Source of the DNA: Liolophura sinensis
Taxonomy: Eukaryota > Mollusca > Polyplacophora > Chitonida > Chitonidae
DNA: 64,000 nucleotides
NCBI RefSeq assembly: GCF_032854445.1
Contig: NC_088295.1
Span: forward strand, 45,869,385 to 45,933,384
Direction: 5' to 3'
Shown: in pieces, positions 10,936 to 23,011 of the stretch
Layout: every line of letters begins with the position of its first letter
Position numbering within the stretch: the first letter of the stretch is position 1
Position numbers and translations under genes: made by a program
The notes under the pieces: model-generated
Told to the model about the DNA's origin: nothing
What the model saw: the letters and a program-made list of their open reading frames with translations, nothing else
The model's database searches: none

Positions 10936-12045
10936 CTCCCTCACACGTGACATAGGCATAATGTTAAGTGTGTCCGTTGTAAATTTCTTATTCAGTGTTT
11001 GTGGATGTTTCACTCCTTTCTGGTTAGAATCCCTCATCCTGCATACATAAATAACCGGCCAATCTGAACGTTCAGCTTTACCAAATTTTTACAGCGTTAA
11101 ACTCCATGACACTTTTTTGCTTTATAGACTATTCAAGAAGAAAAACATTCTTTCATGATAAGCGTCAAACAGGAAATTTCCTATGAATCTATTGACTCTT
11201 TGCAAGTTTGCATCTCAGTTGAAAAAAATGCAGCCGTATCTGTATCGATTAATATATATTGATCGAGTATTCAGGCTCCATAAGCGGTACCGGCGGTTTT
11301 GAAAAAAAAATTACATGAACTTGAGCAAACAAGCCCATATCACATGTGATTCACTAATGACGGCGGAAACAGAGGCGTAAAAAAAATGATATTAAACATT
11401 CGGCTTGGCCAATTTCCCGTTTTATCCCGTCAATGTGCTGTAATCGTTATAGGTTTTACACGTAATATCGATAAGCCAGGACAGAAAAAGAAGGTATGTT
11501 TGCTGATGAAAGTAAGTGGGGCCCTCAAGATTGGCTGACTGGGTAGATGCTATATAACAGCTTCCCGCCATGTGAAATGTGGAACAGCGGCATGCACTCT
11601 GTAGTACAAGTGTACTTGATGCCTCGTTTCACCTGACGCTTAGAGATCATCGTTTTGCCGTTATTGCTCAGTATTTAGAGTCAAGTGGGTTTAAAAGATG
11701 GCGTCTGTAGATAATGTATCTTTAGATTTTATGTTACCCATTTTTGATCACTTTACCCATTCTTGGAGTAAACTAATATTTCGAAGCATAGAAAAAGTCA
11801 TTACGATTGATTTTTTATTGGATTATACTGAAATTACTGTCTGTAATTAAATTGCGTTCAATAGCCTATATGTACTCTTATCACCGTCCCCCCACCCTCA
11901 AAAAAAAGAACGACAGACATTGCATTTCATGACTTAAGAATTTCTTTCTGTTTATTCATGATGCTAGTTTATTCAACACCATTTAAAGAAACTTTAAAAG
12001 AACAGATCTATCGTTACCAACTGCAAGCAATTTAGTTCAGTATAA
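10936..12045. other. Gene-free stretch
   Basis: No gene or repeat recognised. The region is AT-rich with short A-tracts. The longest frame nearby (10717-11037, minus) mostly overlaps the decayed SINE fragment. Confidence 0.5.
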
Positions 12046-12310
12046 TAAATATTTATTTATTTGATTTGATTTTTGTTTGACACCATACACACTACGTGTG
12101 GAGGTCTGTCAGCAACCTGCGGATGGTCGTGGGCTCCCCCCCCCCCCCGGGCTCTGCCTTGTTTCCTTCCACCATAATGCTGGCCGCCGTCGTAAAAGTG
12201 AAATATTCTTGTGTACGTCCTGAAACACCAATCAAATAAATAAATGAATAAATGGCACCATACTCTAGAATGCATGTTTTCATCCTTACAGTGAATACAC
12301 ATTGCATCAA
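12046..12310 (-). mobile_element. SINE 3' fragment split by another SINE
   Basis: Two pieces, 12046-12088 and 12264-12310, join to give the usual 3' end in minus orientation: 'tttatttatttgatttga' tail, 'caccatactctagaatgc', 'catccttac'. Between them lies a plus-strand SINE. The 8 bases caccatac at 12081-12088 are repeated at 12256-12263, marking the insertion point. Confidence 0.75.
12089..12255 (+). mobile_element. 5'-truncated SINE nested in an older copy
   Basis: Contains 'cgtgtggaggtctgtcagc', 'aacctgcggatggtcgtggg', a run of 12 C where the family usually has about five, 'gggctctgccttgtttcc', 'accataatgctggccgcc', 'gtgaaatattcttg', 'ctgaaacaccaatcaaat' and an AAAT/GAAT tail. The tRNA head is missing. 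The insertion is bracketed by the 8-bp duplication caccatac. The C-run expansion is probably a slippage event after insertion. Confidence 0.85.
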
Positions 12311-13969
12311 AATGCCTGGGCAAGGGCAAAACATGCACAGTTCTGTCACTTGTGTTATTTTACAACTGCACTGTATCATGTAGTGTAGTTTTATTTAATT
12401 ATTGGATCGATTTTTTGGAAAGTACTCAAAGATTTTCTGACTGAATGTGTGACGGTGTTCGGTGAATACCATAGCATTTTACTAGGCAATTTCGCAGGCC
12501 TGTCGTGGTCGAAAAGTAGCTCTACCACTGGCGAAATTGCGGAAATTGGATATAAACTTTTCACCTCGGCGCTTGATAATGGTGGCCTCTCTAAACTTGG
12601 TTAAGACAATTTTCATCAAAGCCCGGAGAAAAACGAAGTAGCAAACATAGCCAATAAATAAAGAAACAAACAAACTTCACATAATATAAAGGATGATGTA
12701 TTAATGAGCAGGAAACGTTTTTAGAAATGTCTATAATAGATCCATTTAAGACATTGATGGATGGTAAACATTAATTAGGTATTTAGTTATTAACCTGGTA
12801 ATAAAAACTATAGAGACAAATCGAGCGCAAAGGTAAAGCCGCAACTAAACATTGAATGCCAGACTAGTCTGATATTAATTGAGCCATACGGTTGTCTCTG
12901 GGATAGCTTGAACATAAACTAATCCCCAGTTGAATAACCCTCGCTCTAAGTCTTCCTCAGTGTTAATTTATACACAACAGAACAATAAACAATCAGTCTT
13001 AAAGCTGGTAATTATGTATGTATGGACCTAGACGCAATATGCTCAACTTTATCGCCTATGTTAACACGGCAATCATGGCCTTCAAAGGACGTTCCATATC
13101 CATCAGGAACCTCAACAATGCATTGAAGTAGGATATTTCATAGAATGGCATATTAGAATGGCATGGTATGTATTAAATTCCATTTAGAAGCGAAAAGTAA
13201 ATGGAATAGACAATGTATCTTAGATGCTCTTTAATGAGGATATACAGGAGATTTTTGACCGCAAAGCCATACTGGTTAAGCAAATAAAATTTTCTCTGTA
13301 TATAGAATAGCTCTAATTATTCTAGTACTTGTGCTATTCACATGCTGTTCAAATGATACTAAATTTTGAAAACGTTAAAGAAAAAAGAAGATAAAATTAG
13401 GAACTTAGCAAACAGTTTTGAACGCTGACACGCGTACACAAGCACTCTGGGCTATTCTATAATAATAGGAACAAAATCTGTTGGATTAGCGCTTATCGAT
13501 ATTTTGTAAAAAAAAAAAAAAATCTCCTGCATATAGTTTCATTAATTTTTGTTTTAATTGAAGACACTATCGATCCAAAGAGAACTGAATTCGAGCCAGC
13601 CTCTACACTGGTCAAGCACGCACTGGAAGCAAAGGGAGAAATTTTGTACCATAACCCCAGGCTGCGCGATGCCCCGCTTTAATTGCAGCCGTTTATGTTA
13701 ACACCATACCACTGATACTAACCCTGATGTCTTTCCATGGCATCTACTTTTATACACTCTCCACAGTGCAGACAAGACACAACCCCTCGATACTTCTTGG
13801 ACGCCGTACTTAGATCTTATCTCGTACATCGTTAAGCTTCAGTGTTTTGCCGGAAAGGCGATAACAAAAGCCCTCTTCGTATTTCACCGTGTTATATCAA
13901 TATCTATTTGATTGAAGCGCTTCGGAACATGATGTTCAATATTGCCTTTGCTTCCGATTCTAATAAATC
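12311..13969. other. Gene-free stretch
   Basis: AT-rich, with an A-tract near 13508-13521. A short inverted repeat built on 'gcaatttcgc' and 'gcgaaattgc' lies at 12486-12540. No gene-like frame or element recognised. Confidence 0.5.
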
Positions 13970-14108
13970 GTGACCATTTTCCATTCCCTGGACTTTCGGT
14001 TTGGCGGAATGTTGAGAGAAGTCAATAGTTGCTCAGCTGTTTTGGCGGTACCAGTCGACAGTACTGGAGTATACGACTATATCATAAAACGGCTTCGCGT
14101 TATCCAAT

Positions 14109-14183
14109 ATGGAAACGATCAAGATGGCTGTTGTTCCCGACGACCCGCCTCAAGGCAATTCCCCGATATACCCTCCAGGGTGA
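14109..14183 (+). CDS. Candidate small ORF or first exon, 24 codons
   Basis: ATG at 14109 opens a 24-codon frame beginning METIKMAVVPDDPP, rich in Pro, Asp and Gly and ending YPPG before TGA. Low-complexity Pro/Gly/Tyr N-termini like this occur in several small membrane-protein families, but no family is recognised. 'ccagg|gtgatt' at its end could act as a splice donor at 14179/14180, making this a first exon. A longer frame (13970-14245) overlaps in another phase and looks less protein-like. No TATA box or downstream exon was identified. It may well be chance. Confidence 0.2.
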   Translation: METIKMAVVPDDPPQGNSPIYPPG

Positions 14184-15659
14184 TTCATTGGCTAATCCAG
14201 GCTTGTTCCTTATTGTTACCCCCCATCTGGTTAAGGAAATGTTGAGAAGAGGCTAATAAGTGTAACGAGCACATTAGTCTGGCACGGAGTACTGTACGTC
14301 TACTTTGTAATCGGCATCAAAGTCAACACAGACCTCATTCAGCAAAGACCATCGCCTGAGAAGTAGTATCATACGGCCGTGGATGACACAGGCGCTAAAA
14401 CCCGCGACAGGCTCATCGTATACCTTTCTTTCACCCGTTAGTCTTTATCACTCCGTGCGCTAATGAAACTTCACAACGGAAACTATCTGGAAGACATAAC
14501 TTACTCGTGACTCCCCAAACACAATAATCATTGAAGACACTCGGCACACCTCAGGGATATTCGTGCAAAAGTTCCCTTTTGTGCAAACCAACTTCCCATG
14601 CTTCTGTTAAGAAACCTGCAGATGAAGATACATTAGACATTTGACAAGCGGTGACCTATGTATGAATGTCATGATGACATGCCGCTGTGCATGGTATACG
14701 CCCAGAGGTACCAGCTAGCTGAGTTATATACTCGAGAGTAGGTGGTTAGTTGTCGACAATGTCTGAAATAGCTTAACAAAGGTGTTTTGCATCAATGATT
14801 TGCATATCCATATACATATGCATCAAACAAGCATGTAACCGTATTAATATATTATCATAGCATTTCGAATGAAACATGGAACTGAATCTCACTGAAAAAA
14901 ATATGCAAAACATGAAAAAAAATCCTCTTTCCTCTTTTCATTTTATTTCTAGCCGAGAAATGTTCATCGTGAAAGAAATGAACATTATAGGCTACTCGAT
15001 ATCAGTGGTAATTAAATGCCCATTAAAAATTATAGCAACCACATAACTGTCCCGCTATTTTGCTGATTACCCTGGTACAATTAAGGTGTACTTGTGACAA
15101 ATTAGCGTATGCATGACTGTTCATGCGCAGTACCACCGAAAACACATCATACTGTTGTTTAACTACTCTCTAGTAACAGATCATTCGAGTTGTAAACACT
15201 GTAACAAATTAACAGTAAAAAATGTGCATTCTACTTAAAAGGTTTTCTTTTTCTTTTATAGCTTACAAAATGAACAGATGGGGCTCAATTTACGTTTATC
15301 ACATACATGAGGAAGCAACAAGTTTGAGCCATGGCATGGAACAGATGTACGCTGATTCCATTGCCGTTTGATTTTAATAACCTTTACAGATTTTCTCAAA
15401 TGTATTAGGGACATTGCTTTTCCATGAAATCCGCTGATGTCTAACTATACTCTTAAGAAAGAGATGCTGTGACAACCGTTTAGCTTCATCTTTGACCAGT
15501 TAAATAATCCTGATTGATCAATCACCAAAAATTCGAATTAAAATAAAATTTAGTGATAACTTACTTGGTAAGTTAATGTATTGTTCTGTAAGGATATTAG
15601 CCCAGAGCACGAGAGTTTATCATTTAATTCTCTGGATATGCCCAAACCGGAAGTAGACG
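14184..15659. other. Gene-free stretch
   Basis: No gene or repeat family recognised. Only short A-rich runs (around 14894-14924) stand out. Confidence 0.5.
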
Positions 15660-15680
15660 CCCGCCCCCGCCCCCGCCCCC
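15660..15680 (-). promoter_or_regulatory. G-quadruplex motif / GC-box cluster
   Basis: On the plus strand, C-runs of 3, 5, 5 and 5 are separated by single G (15660-15662, 15664-15668, 15670-15674, 15676-15680). The minus strand therefore fits the classic four-G-run quadruplex pattern with one-base loops, and each unit also matches the CCGCCC GC-box core. It stands out in AT-rich surroundings. No gene start is recognised beside it. Confidence 0.6.
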
Positions 15681-17321
15681 AAGCGAATACCGTGCGATCT
15701 CGCATCATTTCGCTTGATTCGGTTCCCCCAAGCTGCAATACTTCTGAAACTAAGAGGAAAATTTTTTTGCAAACTGCTTTGTTTGAAAGTCGTTTATGCA
15801 TCTCCATTCACCGCGCAAGAGTGGCTTTGTCAACAAATTGAGTTCCTTCCCGCGACTTGTTATCCAGTATGTAGGGGGCGTATATAATCATAAACGCTCA
15901 ACAATTTCAACCAACGTCAATCGTCCATTTTTAGACAGCATCCCTCAAGAAAAACGTTTTTTCCAACCAGTTTGAAGGGGCTGCCTGCAGGTTTGCCGAT
16001 ACCTTGTCTCCTTTGGGAAGCTTTTAAATGTACCCCTCAAGTCTCTCGACGTCAAAAGTATTGTATAATGCAACAGTTCGATCTTTGAATTTACACACGC
16101 AATTGCAGTGTAAATTTGCTCCAGCAGTTCTATTCTGAAAGACAGTGTTACCGGTTGCAGACCTAATTTGCTCTCTTTCTCCACATACATATACAGCCTG
16201 ACAATTGACCACTACGACATTGACAAGGCTGATTCCAACACAGTCGTCAGAGTGCGCGAATGTGCGTCATCTACCGGTGAGTTCATGCTAGGCAACCATT
16301 GATTATTAAATGTAGGCCTTTCCCGTAGATCACAACAAGCGGATGTGTTTACCGTTGTCTCATTACAGGCCCTATTACATATATGTATATATAAACGTAT
16401 ACATATACATGTATAAATACCAGCGGGGGGCACAATTATACCATTGTGTTTGCATGCAAAACCATGTGACAACAGACGGCATCACACCACCAACTACCGT
16501 CGCCTTCATATAAATCCGGACAGAAATGATCTCGTATGTCTTAATGGACACAGACGAGCTAATGTAACACGCGTGTATAAGTATATACAATTACCTGTTT
16601 TCTCATTCTGTATATATTTCAATATTACTCTAACTAACAGCAAACCTAGATCACACCTGTGTGATCATTTTCCCTGCTGAGTCTGAGACGCCACCCTGTA
16701 ACAGATTTGTACATAATATATGAACTCAGTTATATAACTTGGTAATTACTGAGTTTTTCACCCAAATGTAGACAACGAGGTCATTTTCATCTTTTCCAAT
16801 GTCAGAGTAAGAAAGTTTGGCGACAAGAAACAGATGAATTTACTAAATGATTGATCAGCTCTGAATTGGTTGCCTCATTAACAAAGAACTGGCCTTCCCC
16901 CTGCAGATGACGGAAGCCTCATACAAAACGAGCTGCTGACAATGTAAAGCAAGCATTGGCAAGCTGGAAATGCCGTTAATGTAATTTTGGAGAACCTGTT
17001 ATCTGTCAATGTCAATCACAATTATGGAACATGTTAATAAATGTGGCATCCTTATTCGTTAAAGCTTTGTTTTAAATGTCAAGAATAGGCTTACAGGTCA
17101 ATATAAAGGCATATCCATATATTAAATAAAATCGATACGTTATTCCGGACAAAATCATATACGTAGCATGTCGATTAGAGCTAGAGTCGTTTTTACATAA
17201 CCAGGTGATGTAAAAACATATATATATATTATTCATTAGATTGGAGTTTAGCACTCTATATATTCAAGAACTAAAAACAGCTAATAACAGATGTACATGA
17301 TATGGGTACACAGAAAAGGAA
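15681..17321. other. Gene-free stretch
   Basis: AT-rich with TA-rich tracts (16376-16410, 17218-17230). The frames here are short and overlap on both strands without supporting signals. Confidence 0.5.
17119..17142 (+). repeat. 24-bp sequence repeated at 20604-20627
   Basis: The 24 bases at 17119-17142, containing 'aaataaaatcgatacgtt', are identical to those at 20604-20627. Similarity stops sharply on both sides. It may be a remnant of a dispersed element or a filler copied during break repair. Confidence 0.7.
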
Positions 17322-17481
17322 TATGGCTTCCTATCCCGTCGTACGTGGGAAGGTCTGTCAACAACCGGTGGATAGTTATTGGTTCGCCCCGGGCTCTGCC
17401 TGGTTTCCTCCTACCATACTCTTTGTCTTCGCCGTCGTATAAGTGAAATATTCTTGACTAAGGCGTAAAACTCCAATCAAA

Positions 17482-17516
<35 letters not shown>

Positions 17517-17518
17517 AT
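17322..17518 (+). mobile_element. 5'-truncated SINE with long AAAT tail
   Basis: Starts within 'atggcttcctatcccgtcg' and continues with 'gtacgtgggaaggtctgtca', 'gccccgggctctgcctgg', 'tttcctcctaccatac', 'cgccgtcgtataagtga', 'aggcgtaaaactccaat', then about ten AAAT repeats (17479-17518). The tRNA head is absent. The uniform tail may have grown by slippage. Confidence 0.9.
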
Positions 17519-17622
17519 CATTTATATGAATAGGTGGTCATAATGAGTAAAATGGTGAGGGACAAGGATCATGTTGATGTTATGAAGACAAAGAGTATGC
17601 TAAAATGAAAAGTGTATCAGAT

Positions 17623-17912
17623 GAAATATAATTAAAGATGTATACAGCATACAGAGTAAAACCAGATAAGCGACGAGAGTGCGATAGCTGGTAAAAATAC
17701 GGCCTGTTTTCGTTATAACCTCAGTCAGGGTTTTATTCGAACTGGTCATATAAATATAGCAAATTACACCCCTAGCACCACGGCTTAATCAGAATTAGGT
17801 AAAAAAATGTAGTGATGTTAATTGCAATTTGTTATACGCCACTAGTCTAGAATTACTCAAAACGCTGTGCCATCACATTTAACATACAGTAACATTAAAA
17901 CGGCCACTGATG
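17623..17912 (+). repeat. Dispersed repeat family 1, copy a
   Basis: About 290 bp sharing a string of blocks in the same order with 28729-29052 (+) and 21481-21740 (-): 'atataattaaaga', 'cagagtaaaaccaga', 'cctcagtcagggttttattc', 'caaattacac', 'cagaattaggtaaaaa', 'agaattactcaaaacgctgtg'. It encodes no open frame, and no tRNA head, TIR or poly-A tail is evident. The class of element is unknown. A MITE interior, the body of a SINE with lost ends, or a piece of a longer transposon are all possible. Confidence 0.7.
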
Positions 17913-19537
17913 GATCGAAGACAGACCGTTTTTTATTCGAATACATCAAAGCAATGCATTTGAGCATTGCATGTTACGTTGAACTCTTCGCATCCAGTGA
18001 GTATTAATAACTTCACATTACTTCGACGTCTCCATGGGATGATGTTGCAGGATAATGTCACGAAATGCTCATATATAGACACCCCACATGACACCTCGCA
18101 GTGCATTGACACTGGATCAACCAATTATTGATATCCCATGACATTCAAGTCTTGGAAATGAGGCAGCTTATTGTCGAATCTGCATGTACACAATGCGCCG
18201 GCAACTGTTGGATCTAGGTGCCAAAACAGGCATTCCTATACCAGACGTCAACTTAAACTGGGTGACACGTCATTGACACGTCAACTGGGTGTGCCATGTC
18301 AATGTTCGCAAGACCAATTCCCAAATTAACGTCCAACATGCAGAACACAACCAAAGAACTAAGAATATGTATGAAGTACGAATTCAAGACAGATTCATAC
18401 ACATTGAAGTGGTCAACAGTTTTCATTGATGTTGGAATCTTCTAGGCAGATGAAGGATTTCCAACTGCATGCTATACCTGGCATTGCTCTACATTTGTGT
18501 TTTGCTGCATAGTTACACCTTGCATAAATAGTTCTTCTATGATCTTTGCTAACGGTTAGCTTTAGGATAGATGACCCCAAGTTTACGAATGTCGGATATG
18601 CCATCTGGATTTATATTTTATATTCTCTTCCCTGACCACATTTGGCAACATCCACGAAGAAGCAGTCGTATAGACTGCTTTATCGCTTTTATAGCGTATA
18701 TCGGTCTTTGGTTATCACGCGTCTGTACTGTCTATATAACCGTTACTTGTTGTCCACGCAATAATGCCAATAACGGGGTTTGTTGCGTTGATGGATATCT
18801 GCGAATGTAAACAGGTTAGGCACCGGCAGGGTGAGATTAAAGCAACATTGTACAGCGCGCGATAGTGGAACCTATGGAACTGTAACATGTTATGTAACGG
18901 ATCCGTGCCAGATGAGAACTCGTGGTAGCCGAAATGTTCCCGGGGAAGATAGCTGGCGATATTCCATGCTGTCGGTACTGTATTTACAGACTGAGTAAAC
19001 TATTACGCTTTTTACTCCTGTACCACACGGATAACGGATTCCAGGAAATGTGGTATTCAACATGAAATCGGTGAGGAATCAGAATGAGTTTTCTTCAAAT
19101 CGAGCTAATCTGGCCAACACGTGTAAGGAAGATTAAGCCAATTTTCTTAGAAGGAGCCGATGTCATTCAGGGTCATTGTCCACGGCTAGATTCAGTGTCC
19201 AAAAATATCATTTAGAAGGTAAATAATCAACCCACCCTGAAGCACGACTAGGAAGTATTACATTCAGGTCAACGAGGACGCAATAACCTTTACAAGCAAG
19301 ATAGGCATTTAATTCATTCATGCTTTATCCACCTGCGCTAACTGTCACGAACAATGACAACAGTTATGTCTTAGACTTATTTCAGTCTACGCACTATGTC
19401 TATATGTTATTAGTTTCTTTGTTATGTTTGTTTGTTTTGTTCTTTTTTTGTTTTTTGTTTGTTTGGATCTCGGGGGGTGGGGGGAGCTATTTAAACCGCA
19501 TTATGTGTTACACTTTTCTTTTGCCATGTAGCGTTTA
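17913..19537. other. Gene-free stretch with a family 2 fragment
   Basis: Contains 'ggcattcctataccag' at 18229-18244, the reverse complement of a block of dispersed family 2. A short direct duplication of 'cacgtca' and 'actgggtg' lies at 18255-18292, and a G-run is at 19470-19485. No gene recognised. Confidence 0.5.
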
Positions 19538-19680
19538 AAGTTCTTCTGGAAATGAGTCTTACTAATATCGACCTGGAACGCCCTTTCATGGAGTACCAAT
19601 GGTGTACGAATTTCGGGTTTGAAGCTTGGAGCCACATCTACAATGGCCATTTGCCAAAGGAAAACCATTACCAGATATAG
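19538..19680 (+). repeat. Dispersed repeat family 2, copy with intact 42-codon ORF
   Basis: ATG at 19552 opens a 42-codon frame to TAG at 19678-19680, beginning MSLTNIDLERPFMEYQW. A related stretch at 36470-36580 (+) encodes MDLAIIDLERP and then shifts frame by one base. After that shift its other frame reads DYEWYRN, which lines up with EYQWCTN here. A third, weaker relative at 62325-62410 reads MSLAFID. Agreement at the amino-acid level across a one-base indel suggests that an ancestral protein-coding sequence was copied around the genome. The protein family is not recognised. A transposon ORF or a retroposed gene fragment are the obvious options. Confidence 0.5.
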
Positions 19681-21480
19681 TACATTTCGGAATAATACTC
19701 TTAATTTGATAATTATTTGCGAGGAAGTAAAAGCCTAAGCCAGATCCACAAAGTAGATATGTAATTGAATTAAACGTTGATGGATTCAACACTGTTATCT
19801 GTTTCTGTGATACACAATACATCAGACTATAATCACGCTACTCCTGGTTCCTGGAAGCAAGACACGTTTGGGACGAAACGCTCACTTCTCGCTTTCAGAA
19901 TGTTTAACTCAAAAATAGGTGAAGTGGCCTGGATGGCTCTCCTAATGCAAAACACTTACGACAGCCATCTTTTCGCTTTGAATTGCTCACATATACCCCA
20001 AGGACATCTCCCCCATATCAATTCCACGTGAGCAAGAATAGCTTATAACCACGACCACGTTGTTAATACATCTTCCAGGATCCACTTCCAGAAAACTGTG
20101 TTTGTGAGTTTTTCGTAACTTTCCCTGTAAATCACATCGCCTTAAGCCCACTTTATAACCTAGACAACATCAGTTTTGTGTAGTTTTACAAAGTTTACAA
20201 GTTTTAGACACGTGTTATAAAAATATTTTGACTTCTAACTTATAACTGTATGTAGCCTTTAGGGAAAGGCTATTCGTTAAAAACCTTAATATGTGGTCTG
20301 AAAAGAACTTATGGAAAATCAAGTTAGCTGTGAACATATCCATTTCAAAGAAGCAGCTGGACAAGAGAAAGATGTAAAAGATAGATAGATGTCATAGATA
20401 AAATCATAACATTCAAAACAGAATTGATTCTTTCAACAGTGTACACAAACTGAAACTTGCAGGCTTACTGTTTAAGATAGTCGGACTTTGGTTGACATAA
20501 ATTTTAAGACCTTTGGACAAACTACATGAAATATTCTATGCCTGACATCTCTGCAGCATTCCTTCATAGGTGCATCTAATTCCAGTTAACAAAGGGGTGC
20601 CCCATATTAAATAAAATCGATACGTTAATTATATGAACAGTTGCAATCAAAACGCAACTGAACTACACATTTTTATGAATGATAAAATAAAATGTAATTA
20701 CACACCATCTTTTTATGATTAAATTTCTCATTTAGAAAACTCTTTCTACATTGAAATCTGTTTCCCTTTGCATGAGATCCGTCCTAATATTTTACTGTAT
20801 ATACTTTCGCAATTCCTTGGTGATTTCTGTTGAATTTTGTGTGGGAATTGGCTTTGCAGCTGCACAACGCTGTATACATGGTACCTTTCATACATGGTAT
20901 ATACTGTATGCAGATCATGTAAGTCTGATGGCAATAACAGCAAGGTGGGACGACGTCTATCAGATTATCATTATTAGGAAAGGTGCATTTAGATAAATCT
21001 CTGCAAAGCCGAGCTTGATTTTTCACAAAAGTTGACCTAGGATTTCTAAAATACACGTAATTTCACGTACAACAATTGAACAGTGCCAGTACCTTTTGTA
21101 TGGAGCATCTGTTGCTTTGCCAAATATTCAGGTAAAATTAACGTTCGAATAGTTTGTTTGCCTTTGTTAATACTCAATTAGTTATATCCTTCATTGTGGT
21201 CAGTTTTTCACGTTTCGTAATGACCAGTCATAAGCAGCAAAGAAATTAACCTTCTACGTGAGAATGACACATAATAGAAAAACACAGACACAATAACGTA
21301 ACACGAATAATCGTTACATAAATAGATCTGAAATATGGATTCTGGGAAATCTGCCATCGCTGTTCTGGTTTTACTGTCAGTATTTTATTATACTGTATTC
21401 CTACAAAAAACAGGATTCTGCTGGTGGTATTAGAATTCCCGAGGCCGAGTCCCTTTGTACTCTTTTAATGTTATGATATG
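19681..21480. other. Gene-free stretch
   Basis: Holds the second copy of the 24-bp sequence (20604-20627). Just after it, 'atgaacagttgcaatc' (20631-20650) recalls the antisense core of family 1. A frame at 20751-20996 (+) contains LYADHVSLMA, superficially like a reverse-transcriptase YADD box but without the surrounding domain. No gene is called. Confidence 0.5.
20604..20627 (+). repeat. Second copy of the 24-bp repeat
   Basis: Identical over 24 bases to 17119-17142, in the same orientation and about 3.5 kb away, with unrelated flanks. Confidence 0.7.
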
Positions 21481-21740
21481 TTAAATGTAGTGACGGCATA
21501 ACATTTTGAGTAATTCTAATCGAATCACGCCTTATAAATTGCATTTAACAGCACAACACTTTTATTACTTAAATCTGATTAAGCCGTGGTACTAGGGGGA
21601 ATGTAATTTGCTACAAATTTAGCCTTTACATGAACAGTTAGAATAAAACCGTGACTGAGGGCTGTATTTCACCGTTTAAGTGTGACCATTTACTACTTAT
21701 CACACTGACGTAGCTGCTATGATTTTACTGTCTGTGAAGT
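21481..21740 (-). repeat. Dispersed repeat family 1, copy c
   Basis: The reverse complement carries the family blocks in order: 'gtcagtgtgataagtagt', 'aaatggtcac', 'ctcagtcacggttttattct', 'aactgttcatgtaaa', 'agtaccacggcttaatcag', 'tagaattactcaaaatg'. It is closest to the copies at 17.6 and 28.7 kb. Confidence 0.7.
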
Positions 21741-22736
21741 AAGTCTTTAATTATTTATTTCTATTTATTATTTTGAGCCTTGTTGAATTTACATCACAAA
21801 TGATTTATGCCACGTTAGAAATACTGTCCTCGGCATGAATAAATTAGTGAAGAAAACATAAATTTCTGTCAAATCATTGCTCAAGGGTAATCCGTGTTCA
21901 GACTGTAGCTGTTCTTGTTCATCTATTGGCCATACCTCTCGACAGGATTGCCGACGAAAGCTGACATAACTACAGGCTCGGCGTTTCATGTGGAACAGGT
22001 TTGGCCTCGATATCTCCACCTGTCTATACAATTCTCATGTACACCGCTGTTTTTAAACTAGTGTGTTGTTTGGCTGAAGATCGCAGGCCTACGTGCTGTT
22101 TTTTCCAATAACCCTCTTACGTTAGATCACGGTCTGTCTCGACACGGCTACAGACGCGCGAATCTTAACTTCTCACTGATATAAACACATCGCTTCTTAA
22201 GGAAAGCGGAGCCGGAAGTTCCGCGCCACGTGCTGTCTGTCAGCAATGTTTTCAGTTACACAATGTAACCTTAATCACTCATCACAGATATTTCCTCTAC
22301 ATCAACAGGTATTTTAAAGCTCCCTTCTTTTCTTGTCCCAGTATACTTGCTTAGTCCACTTTCTGAGGCGTTTAACTATTTGTTTTCGGTAAAACTCACA
22401 CATCCACTGAAAATATCAATCAATACACGGTATATTACTGATAGATGGGTTCTTTATCGGATTATTGGTGTATTTATCGGTTGAGTGATTGATAAAAAGT
22501 GTATTTACTGGCTACTGAACATGCGCATTTTCCAAGCTATTACAAGGCAAAGCTTTGTTATAAAAAGAAACCTCTATCGGACCTACAACTTAGTTGACAC
22601 CTTTTCTCTCTAATGCAATCGTAGCAAGTTTGAACACCAGAAATAATTCTGGTCAAAAGTCTTGTGCAATGGGATTTACAAGCGTAAAATGTGTTGTCAA
22701 GTCATAAACCATATTAAACATATACATCAGTTGAAA
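21741..22736. other. Gene-free stretch
   Basis: No gene or repeat recognised. 'gccacgtgctgtctgtcag' near 22226 contains a CACGTG E-box, and 22401-22500 is a degenerate 'ttatcgg' cluster. Confidence 0.5.
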
Positions 22737-22873
22737 TATTTATTTATTTATTTATTTATTTGATTGGTGTTTTACGCCGTACTCAAGAATATTTCACTTA
22801 TACGACGGCGGCCAACATTATGGTGGGAGGAAACCGGGCAGAGCCCGGGGGAAACCCACGACCATCAGTCGAA
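22737..22873 (-). mobile_element. 5'-truncated SINE
   Basis: Minus-strand copy: TTTA-repeat tail (22738-22764), 'ttggtgttttacgccgtact', 'caagaatatttcacttat', 'acgacggcggccaacatt', 'gtgggaggaaaccgggcag', 'agcccgggggaaaccc', 'acgaccatc', then unrelated sequence. The 3' portion is close to consensus, so the copy is relatively young. Confidence 0.9.
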
Positions 22874-23011
22874 ATAATGGACGGCAATAATATAATGTCA
22901 TTAAAATTACGATACTGGTATAACATCTACATTTTCTTAATCTGCTGTTCCAGATAAACAAAACATTCCTCTCCAAATAACTGGTGCTAAGAAGCGTCAA
23001 AGTTGCTGCTG

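Noticed and set aside
20751-20996. LYADHVSLMA in a plus-strand frame, like a reverse-transcriptase YADD box
   Set aside because: The second Asp is His, the frame is short, and none of the neighbouring RT motifs appear upstream or downstream. Four or five matching residues are expected by chance in 128 kb of six-frame text.
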